Below are positions 1 to 7,100 of a DNA stretch of 64,000 nucleotides, piece after piece; positions within the stretch are counted from its first letter, which is position 1; the number at the start of each line of letters is the position of its first letter. Position numbers and translations under genes: made by a program. The notes beneath the pieces are model-generated. The model ran no database searches. It saw only the letters and a list, made by a program, of their open reading frames with translations, and was not told where the DNA came from. Source of the DNA: an uncultured Acetatifactor sp. (GTDB taxonomy: Bacteria > Bacillota > Clostridia > Lachnospirales > Lachnospiraceae); assembly GCA_910585015.1 (NCBI GenBank), contig CAJUCT010000008.1, positions 1 through 64,000 on the forward strand, written 5' to 3'.

Positions 1-94
1 ATAGGGGTAGTCTGCGCTTTTTTAGCTAAAACAAAGGTTAGGTTTCACAGTAAAAAAACGGGATTGTGCTGTGTGGTAGGTGTGGTAGGCTGCA

Positions 95-331
95 ATGAGC
101 CAGGCGGGAAAAGGCGTTCTATCAAAACGGGCGCTTTTTTACATCAGGGCGGAGTTGGAGAGGAAAGGGACACTGATCGGCCCGATGGATTTATTGATAG
201 CGGGACACGCAAGATCAGAAGGGCTTGTTCTTGTGACAAACAATACAAGAGAATTTTGCCGGGTGGAAAAACTTATGATGGAAGACTGGACGAGGGAACA
301 AAAGGAAAGCCTGCAAATTAAGGAGGCATAA
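95..331 (+). pseudogene. VapC-like PIN-domain toxin, C-terminal remnant
   Basis: The 78-residue frame contains the C-terminal half of a VapC-type PIN ribonuclease: PMDLLIAGHA followed by LVTNNTREFCRV and a final EDW, which in the family carry late acidic residues of the metal site and the closing strand. Whole VapC proteins are about 130 residues, and the N-terminal strand with the first catalytic Asp is absent. An in-frame TAG at 86-88 sits just upstream of the only ATG, which has no ribosome binding site, so the gene is truncated. No antitoxin gene is visible. I infer a dead toxin-antitoxin remnant. The family call is fairly secure and the pseudogene status likely. Confidence 0.6.
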
Positions 332-335
332 ATAT

Positions 336-864
336 ATGGGAAAGGCAGGGCAGCCTGCATGGGCGAAGCGTATCTTGAAACTGCTGGAACAGGCAAGGAC
401 GAAAGACCCGGATTTTGAAAGGTTTGGGGCGGACAGCCATCAGTATAAGTTGAAGGCACCTACCAGCGAGGAGCAGGTACAAAAATTTGAGGAGCAGCAG
501 GGCATTCGACTGCCGGAAGAATACCGGGATTTCCTGCTTTATGCAGGAAATGGAGGCGCAGGCCCCTATTACGGGCTTTATGGGATAAAGGCTTTGGAGG
601 ACGATCTTCATGATTCCCATGGTACCCGTATCTACCGTGTCCAGGAGGAGCCGGTGATCTACCCGAAGATGAGCGATGAGGACTGGAACCGGGTAGCAGA
701 CCCGGAGGGCAGACGAAAAGGAGAAGGGGTTTCCTCAATGGTATGAGCGGTGGCTGCGGGAAGTGATTGCAGGGTATTGCGATGAAGAGACGGGATTCGG
801 GATGAATTTAGACGGAAATCCTGCGCAGCTGCTGTTGCTGGGCTATCCAAGAGAAGCAGTCGTA
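336..864 (+). pseudogene. SMI1/KNR4 (SUKH) family immunity-like protein, frameshifted
   Basis: A strong AAGGAGG site precedes the ATG at 336. The first frame (136 residues) has the SUKH hallmark of a helix ending in LPEEYRDFLLYAGNGG, followed by a GLYGI strand; in the family this fold neutralises polymorphic toxins or acts as a general binding module. The frame terminates at 746, but the expected C-terminal part (FPQWYERWLREVIAGY, then FGMNLDG) continues in the next frame from about 709, so a one-base indel near 700-720 has broken the gene. Similarity then stops abruptly near 864, where an unrelated membrane-protein tail begins. Family call from motif reading; frameshift seen directly. Confidence 0.55.
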
Positions 865-1095
865 GAACTGCTAATTCCCGCTTTTCTGCCGTTTAACCTG
901 ATTAAGGGCGGTTTAAATGCAGCGATTACCATGATTTTATACAAACCTATAGTTACAGCTTTAGGATGCACCCGTTTAATAGAAGCTAATCAGATAAAGC
1001 CTAAAACCAAATTGAATGTTGGACTCATGCTGATAGCTTTGTGGATAATCATTGCTTGCATATTGCTTTTGTTATCCATTGAAGGTGTATTGTGA
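865..1095 (+). pseudogene. ECF-transporter S-component-like C-terminal remnant
   Basis: In frame with the broken SUKH tail, the translation changes to a hydrophobic segment FLPFNLIKGGLNAAITMIL followed by LYKP and a second membrane span ending at 1095. The PFNLIKG signature followed by a helix and LYK is typical of the last membrane helix of riboflavin-type ECF substrate-binding subunits (RibU-like). No N-terminal helices are present, so this is a fused 3' fragment, not a working transporter. The identification rests on one motif and could be wrong; the abrupt change from soluble to membrane sequence is directly visible. Confidence 0.4.
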
Positions 1096-1187
1096 ATATA
1101 GAGAGGGATTACCCCATAAACGCATTAGACGATAAAGTTGTGGCAAATGAAGCGCAAAGCGTATCAAAGAAAGTCGCCGGGCAACGA

Positions 1188-1655
1188 TTAACCATGATCT
1201 TGATCCGGCAATGGACTGTAAAAACCGGTAAGCGCTTTATGGTATTCATTTATAAGCTCCTTCATAGTGATGGATTGCAGGTTTGCTTTCAGGGAATCAC
1301 GCACTTTATTGTAGGACATTTCCAAAACCGCATGGATGTTTTTGCCTACTGGACAGAGCGGGGAGGGCATCGAGTGGACGCCTATAAACTTTTTGAGTGC
1401 GTCTGGCTCCACTGCCATGCAGATACGATATAAAGTGATGTCTTCCAGAGCGCAGTTCAATTTAGCGCCGCCTGTACCGAATTTTACAGACAGTATTCCT
1501 TCTTTTTTCAATGCGCTTACAATATTACGGATTGTAACGGGATTGCAGCCGGTTGAAAGTGCGAGCAGTTCGCTGGTCACACGCTTATTGTCACCATATT
1601 CATATATAAAAATAAGGCAGTGAATAGCGATGGAACATTTTGCGCTGATATGCAT
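1188..1655 (-). CDS. Rrf2 family transcriptional regulator
   Basis: 155 residues, the usual Rrf2 size. The N-terminus MHISAKCSIAIHCLIFI is the typical Rrf2 helix, followed by a winged helix-turn-helix (VTSELLALSTGCNPVTIRNIVSALKK) and the wing GGAKLNCALEDITLYRI. The three-cysteine Fe-S or redox cluster of IscR/NsrR is not obvious: only scattered Cys residues occur (PSPLCPVGKN near residue 100), so the sensing mode is unknown. GGAGGG stands 7 bases before the ATG. It is transcribed away from the EFR1/hydrolase pair, with a dyad and a strong promoter between them, so it probably represses that pair and itself. Confidence 0.85.
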   Translation of the reverse strand: MHISAKCSIAIHCLIFIYEYGDNKRVTSELLALSTGCNPVTIRNIVSALKKEGILSVKFGTGGAKLNCALEDITLYRICMAVEPDALKKFIGVHSMPSPLCPVGKNIHAVLEMSYNKVRDSLKANLQSITMKELINEYHKALTGFYSPLPDQDHG

Positions 1656-1699
1656 AGCTGTTGCCCTCCGATTTCGTAAGTTGTATCTGTATCCATCAT

Positions 1700-1718
1700 A
1701 CCATAAAATTTCTATGGT
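1700..1718. promoter_or_regulatory. Candidate Rrf2 operator dyad
   Basis: ACCATA, 7 bases, then TATGGT forms a perfect 6-bp inverted repeat in the divergent gap, just upstream of the -35 box serving the EFR1 gene. A direct repeat GGTGTAAAT (1716-1724 and 1760-1768) brackets the same promoter. The position fits a binding site for the divergent Rrf2 regulator; binding itself is inference. Confidence 0.4.
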
Positions 1719-1725
1719 GTAAATA

Positions 1726-1754
1726 TTGACACTACAACAGATATTGTTTATACT
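1726..1754 (+). promoter_or_regulatory. Sigma-A-type promoter for the EFR1 operon
   Basis: TTGACA (1726-1731), exactly 17 bases, then TATACT (1749-1754). This is close to the vegetative consensus and directs transcription toward the EFR1 start at 1798. Confidence 0.75.
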
Positions 1755-1797
1755 GATTAGGTGTAAATCTAAAAATTACATAAGGAGGATATATACG

Positions 1798-2562
1798 ATG
1801 GGATATGTGCAGGTGATTTTCAGTCCCACAGGAGGGACCAGGCGTGCGGCAGAAATCATTACGTCAGAATGGAGCAACTCTGTAGAGACAATCGATCTGT
1901 CCGCCCCGGCCGGTGATTATTCAAAATGTAGGTTTGCGCCAGAGGATGTTGTGCTGATCGGATTACCGTCTTATGGGGGACGAGTGCCTGCAGTTGCGGC
2001 AGAAAGACTATCACGGCTCAGAGGTAATTCTGCAAAGTGTGTGTTGCTGTGCGTGTATGGAAACCGCGCTTATGAGGACACGATGGCTGAAATGGCTGAT
2101 ATGGCAAAAAATTGTGGCTTCACTGTAGTTGCCGCCGTTTCTGCTGTTGCGGAACATTCCATAATGCATCAGTTTGCGAGCGGAAGACCGGATGAGAAAG
2201 ATATACAGGAACTGAGATCCTATGCTAAAATAATTCTTGATAAAATGAATGCCGGAATAACGGGGGATGCGCTGCAGGTGCCAGGTAACCGGCCTTATAA
2301 AAAAGCAGGCGGCGCCGGGCTGGTTCCGAAGGCAACAAAAGATTGTACGAATTGCGGATTATGCGCAGAACAGTGCCCGGTGCAGGCCATTGACAAAAAG
2401 AACATCAAAAAAGCGGATGCAGGAAAGTGTATTTCATGTATGCGCTGTGTAGTGAAATGTCCCAATTTTGCGAGAAAGGTAAATGGTGGAATGGTAGCGG
2501 TCGCGTCACTGGCGCTTAAAGGCGCATGTTCCGTCAGGAAGGATTGTGAACTGTTTATATGA
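1798..2562 (+). CDS. EFR1-type flavodoxin/ferredoxin fusion protein
   Basis: 254 residues from an ATG preceded by AAGGAGG. Residues 1-165 form a flavodoxin-like domain with the phosphate-binding loop SPTGGTRRAA and the GLPSYGGRVP loop. Residues about 180-225 carry two [4Fe-4S] motifs, CTNCGLCAEQCP and CISCMRCVVKCP. This arrangement is that of the EFR1 family, which moves electrons between FMN and iron-sulfur centres in the cytoplasm; the partner enzyme is not known. An upstream in-frame TTG at 1726 lies inside the promoter and is rejected. The gene is followed 80 bases later by a hydrolase on the same strand, probably co-transcribed and controlled by the divergent Rrf2 protein. Confidence 0.85.
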   Translation: MGYVQVIFSPTGGTRRAAEIITSEWSNSVETIDLSAPAGDYSKCRFAPEDVVLIGLPSYGGRVPAVAAERLSRLRGNSAKCVLLCVYGNRAYEDTMAEMADMAKNCGFTVVAAVSAVAEHSIMHQFASGRPDEKDIQELRSYAKIILDKMNAGITGDALQVPGNRPYKKAGGAGLVPKATKDCTNCGLCAEQCPVQAIDKKNIKKADAGKCISCMRCVVKCPNFARKVNGGMVAVASLALKGACSVRKDCELFI

Positions 2563-2641
2563 TGCTGAAATCCACGGTATCCGAGGCGGCGTTTGATGAC
2601 AGAGGATTTTGTACAGCGAAGATGAATTTGTGGGGGATGCA

Positions 2642-3469
2642 ATGGCTGCTTGGTTAAAAAAGAGAGACACGAAAATTGTCAGAAGAGCCTTTATGTGCCA
2701 AAGAGACAATCTTACAATTAGGGGAACTGAATACAGGCCAGAGGGAGACTGCCTGCCAATCGCCATTGTAAGCCATGGTTTTATGGCGTTTCAGGATACA
2801 GTTCGCCAGTATGCAAAGGCTATGGCAGAAATGGGATATGTATCATATTGCTTTGATTTTTGCGGTGGATGTGTTGTAAAAGGAAAAAGTGACGGATCTA
2901 CGACGGAAATGTCTGTAATGACAGAAGTGAAAGATTTAGAAGCCGTTATTCATTATGCACAAAGTCTGGAATGCAACAATGCAAGAGAAATAGTGTTAAT
3001 GGGCTGCAGCCAGGGAGGCTTCGTATCTGCAATTGCGGCGTCAAGGCTAAACAATGAAATATCAAAATTAATTTTATTTTATCCGGCCTTATGCATCCCT
3101 GATGATGCAAGGGCCGGAAAGATGATGTTTGCAAAGTTTGACCCGGAGAATATTCCTGATATTATCCGCTGTGGTCCGATGCGGTTGGGAAAATGTTATG
3201 TGGAGGATGTGATAGGAGTAGATCCCTACCAGGAAATACGGGATTTTTCGGGGGATGTTTTAATTGTTCATGGCACCAAAGACAAAATTGTTAATATAGA
3301 ATATTCTAAACATGCATATGAAATCTATTTAAAGAGTAAGGAAGAGCATAAGGTGTCAGGAATTGTCCGTTTTTTTGCCATTGGCAATGGTGGACATGGA
3401 TTCTCAAAAAAATATGATAAGGAAGCATTAGTACATCTAAAGAAATTTCTCGCCGCGGGGAATTTGTAA
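2642..3469 (+). CDS. Alpha/beta hydrolase, S9-peptidase-like
   Basis: 275 residues of alpha/beta-hydrolase fold. The sequence shows the oxyanion region VSHGFMAF, the nucleophile elbow GCSQGG (Ser123), an acid in HGTKD (Asp214) and the catalytic His in GGHGF (His252), so the triad is complete. No signal peptide is seen, so it is cytoplasmic; the substrate (ester or small peptide) cannot be told. I start it at ATG 2642, which has GGGGG 6-7 bases upstream; a TTG at 2609 would add 11 residues with poor spacing. It follows the EFR1 gene and may share its Rrf2-controlled transcript. Confidence 0.8.
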   Translation: MAAWLKKRDTKIVRRAFMCQRDNLTIRGTEYRPEGDCLPIAIVSHGFMAFQDTVRQYAKAMAEMGYVSYCFDFCGGCVVKGKSDGSTTEMSVMTEVKDLEAVIHYAQSLECNNAREIVLMGCSQGGFVSAIAASRLNNEISKLILFYPALCIPDDARAGKMMFAKFDPENIPDIIRCGPMRLGKCYVEDVIGVDPYQEIRDFSGDVLIVHGTKDKIVNIEYSKHAYEIYLKSKEEHKVSGIVRFFAIGNGGHGFSKKYDKEALVHLKKFLAAGNL

Positions 3470-3670
3470 TTTTGTTTGCCGGGGCCACGCCTAAGTTGTA
3501 TGCTTTAGGTCGGTTCCGGTTGCGGCAGATGGAGCTTCCGGAATCCCGGTACATAGATAATCAGCTACCGTGCCGCTGTCGTAAATTTTATGATCGGTCT
3601 GGACGGTTATACGGTATCAAAAGAATTGAAGCATAGTTTTAGCCAATGTTTTAGCATAAGCATTCAGTAT

Positions 3671-3745
3671 TACCTATCACATACCATTTCGCTGTACAAT
3701 TGTTAGCGGAAGGAGGCGTTGTCCTGTTGGGTCATGTGATAGGTA
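3671..3745. repeat. Inverted repeat in a gene-free stretch
   Basis: TACCTATCACAT at 3671-3682 pairs perfectly with ATGTGATAGGTA at 3734-3745, and a run of T follows on the plus strand. The 51-base loop is long for a terminator. The whole 3470-4033 stretch has no intact gene; apart from this dyad and the short remnant at 3851 I see nothing else coding in it. Confidence 0.5.
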
Positions 3746-3850
3746 TTTTTTATATCGGAGCCTGGTAATATCCCGGCTTTGAATACGATGACGAATTATG
3801 GATGGTAAAAGGGAGCCGCAGGAGGAGATTGACAGGGGATTGGAGATTTT

Positions 3851-3973
3851 GTGCAAATGCCTGTCCGCTATTCCCGATTCGGGAATCCCACGGTGATGGC
3901 GGTTGAAGATAAGATTGCGAAAACGGAGGGCGTTTTCATTTCTGAAAATCTAAGAGAAAGAGGTATAGACTAA
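3851..3973 (+). pseudogene. Possible remnant of a Cys/Met-metabolism PLP enzyme
   Basis: A 40-codon open stretch contains RYSRFGNPTVMAVEDKIAKT followed by EG, which closely resembles the YSRYGNPT...E.KIA.LEG segment of cystathionine gamma-synthase, methionine gamma-lyase and O-acetylhomoserine sulfhydrylase. Nothing of the family is readable on either side and the frame stops at 3973. It is probably a deletion scar of a former metB/metY-like gene. The match is short, so the call is tentative. Confidence 0.4.
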
Positions 3974-4033
3974 AGAAATATCGAGTGCCAGCGTTTTGCA
4001 TATAAAATGCAAAAGAAGGGGGATAAATTCATA

Positions 4034-4062
4034 TTGCTTTGTGCAAAAAGATATGATATTAT
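4034..4062 (+). promoter_or_regulatory. Promoter upstream of the giant surface-protein gene
   Basis: TTGCTT (4034-4039), 17 bases, TATTAT (4057-4062), about 50 bases before the start at 4114. The spacing is ideal and the boxes moderately conserved. Confidence 0.5.
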
Positions 4063-4113
4063 AAATTGCGATAGAAGTTAGTTGGTATTATTAACCAAAA
4101 GGAGGACACAGAA

Positions 4114-7100
4114 ATGAGACGCAAAAAACAAATTGTAGCTCTTTTGCTGGTTGCGCTGATGGTGATTGGAGGAATTTTACCTACTCCCGCTTCCATAGGC
4201 AGCGTACAGGCAGAAGAGATACAGACCGAGGCAGCATCTGTCTCGTCCGGAGATGGGACGAATGTACAGCCAGGGGACCCGGATATCGCACCCCCTGAGG
4301 TCTCGGATCCGGACCAGCCGGAGGAGGTGCTGCCAGAGGAACCGCTTCCGGAGGAACCGGGAGAGGTAAATGGAGGAGAAACACTTCCCAGTGTATCCGG
4401 AAATGGGAACATCCTTTTATCTACGAGAGAAACGGGGGGAAAAACGTATACCTCTTCCGTAGCCAAAGGGAGTAACCTGGCTGTAGGAACCAATCATGGT
4501 GATGATGTAGTAAACATCACTGTACTTGAGGAACTTACATATAAGCCCGGGGAAAGCGCTAACATCAATGGGAAAGATTATGCAGGGGCCTTCACTGGAA
4601 CAAATAATCCAAAGTTTGAAAATGGGGACGGCAGTGCTCCTATTAGTGGCACAGCATACAAATTTACTGTAACGCAGCAGACCACGCTTACAATTGCGGC
4701 TAAATTTGGCTCCACCAATAATAAGAAATACTACTTTGTGACAGTAGATGAAAGTGGAAATTCCTCTTTTGTAGGAGGAGAAAGTGACATCAAAACGGAG
4801 AACACCCTGTTCACATTCCAGTTAGAGCCAGGCAATACCTACTATTTTTATGTAGCAGGATCAAAGGTGACAGTATACGATATCTCTTATTCTTATGATA
4901 AGGAAGTGGAGATGGAAGAGTATACAGCCTCCGTGGTCAAAGGGAGCAACCTGGCTGTAGATACTAATTATGGTGATGAGGTGGTAAACATCACTGTGCT
5001 GGAGGAACTTACGTACAAGTCCGGGGAGAGCGCCAGCATCAATGGGAAAGACTATGCAGGGGCCTTCACTGGAACAAATAATCCAAAGCTTGAAAATGGG
5101 GATGGCAGTGCTCCTGTTAGTGGCACAGCATACAAATTTACTGTAACGCAGCCGACCACGCTTACGATTGCAGCTAAATTTGGCTCCACCAATAATAAAA
5201 AATATTTCTTTGTGACAGTAGATGAAAATGGAAATTCCTCTTTCGTAGGAGGAGCGAGTGACATCAAAACGGAGAACACCCTGTTCACATTCCAGTTAGA
5301 GCCAGGCAATACCTACTATTATTATGTGGCAGGCTCCAAGGCAACAGTATACGATATCTCCTATACCTACATGCGTGAGAAGCAGGATGGACTTCCTCCT
5401 GTTGAACTGGTAGACGGTGTGCTGGCATTCCCCACCGCTGAGGGCGGCGGCCGTCTTGCAACCGGCGGCAGAGGCGGAGATGTGTATGTTGTCACCAATC
5501 TGGAGGACAGCGGCGAAGGTTCTCTTCGCTACGGTATTGAAAATGCGCCGGAGGAAGGGCGTATTATCGTCTTTAGTGTGGGCGGCACCATTCATCTGAA
5601 ATCCACACTGGGATTTAAGAACAAAAAGAACATTACCATAGCCGGTCAGACAGCGCCGGGAGACGGTATCACTTTGGCGGGATATGACACCAATATCAGT
5701 GATTCCGAGAACATTATTATCCGTTATGTCCGCTTCCGAGTGGGCACGGAGAATCTGCTCCAGGGAGGCGACTCCATGGATGCGCTGTGGGGCAGAGACA
5801 ATGATACTTTTATTATTGACCACTGTACTTTCAGCTGGAATACAGATGAGACGCTGAGTACGTACAGAGGACAGAACGGCACGGTGCAGTGGTGTCTGAT
5901 CTCCGAGAGCCTGACCGTATCCGGACACTCCAAGGGCCGTCACGGCTATGGCGGCATCTTCGGCGGCGACAACACGGTATTCCAGTACAATCTGCTCGCC
6001 AACCATACTTCCAGAAACCCCCGTATCGGCGGCGGCTATATGGGAGATCCCACTGCGCAGAATCCGCCCAATGTGGCAAAGGTGCAGTTGAATAACAACG
6101 TTTTGTACAACCATGGTTATTTCGCATGCTATGGCGGTGGTTTTACCTACACCAATTATATCAACAACTATGTTAAGCGGGGCCAGGGCACCAGAGATGC
6201 TTTGAACGATACTCTGCTGAACTTTGGCGAGAACAATAAGATTGGCGGCGTATATTATGCCGGCAATATATTGGAAGGAAATGCCGAGGTTACCGCAGAC
6301 AACAGCAAGGGCTTTAACCTGGACAGTTCTGACGGTCAGACGGAAGTAGTAAGCACTCCCTATCAGTCGGAAGCTTTTGACAATGTGACACTGCGGAGCG
6401 CGGCAGACTGTTATGAATTGGTGCTGAACAGCGCGGGCGCAACCTATCCTCACCGTGACGCGGTGGACGCAAGAGTGGTGGCGCAGGTAAGGACAAACAC
6501 CGGTACTTATATCAACACCCAGGACGAAGTTGGTGGTTTCCCGGCGCAGGACTGTGAATCCACAGAGGCGGACAGCGATAACGACGGTATTCCTGATGCC
6601 TGGGAGGACGCTAACGGGCTGAACAAGAATGATCCTTCGGACAGTAGGACACTGTGTCTGGCTGATCCGAATGACAAGGAGACCTATGGCTATTCCTGGA
6701 TTGAAGTATACTTCAACGAATTGGTAGGCGAAGTTTCAAAACCCACCCATGTCGCGAAGAATCCGACTGTCAGCATCAACCTTCCGGACAACACACTGGT
6801 GACGGAGGGAGAAAGTGTTACAGTGGAGGCTGCTGCAGCCAGCGACGCGGGGATTGCAAAGGTAGAGTTTTATAACGGCGCTACCTGCGTGGGTACTGCG
6901 ACGACGGCTCCCTATACCTACACCTACACGGATTCCATCGCTGCTGACGGAACCTATCATATTTCCGTAAGGGCTTATGACAATGACGGAAATAAGACAC
7001 AGAGTAATACCTCCAGACTGCATGTGAATTCTGCGGCAGGAACGGGGGAATGGTTAAGCGCAGATATCGGTACTCCCGAAGTGAAGGGTACGGCATCCCT

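Noticed and set aside
5296..6453. 385-residue open frame on the minus strand inside the giant surface-protein gene
   Set aside because: It is a reverse-strand shadow: no ribosome site, no recognisable motif, and the plus-strand frame encodes a clear pectate-lyase fold.
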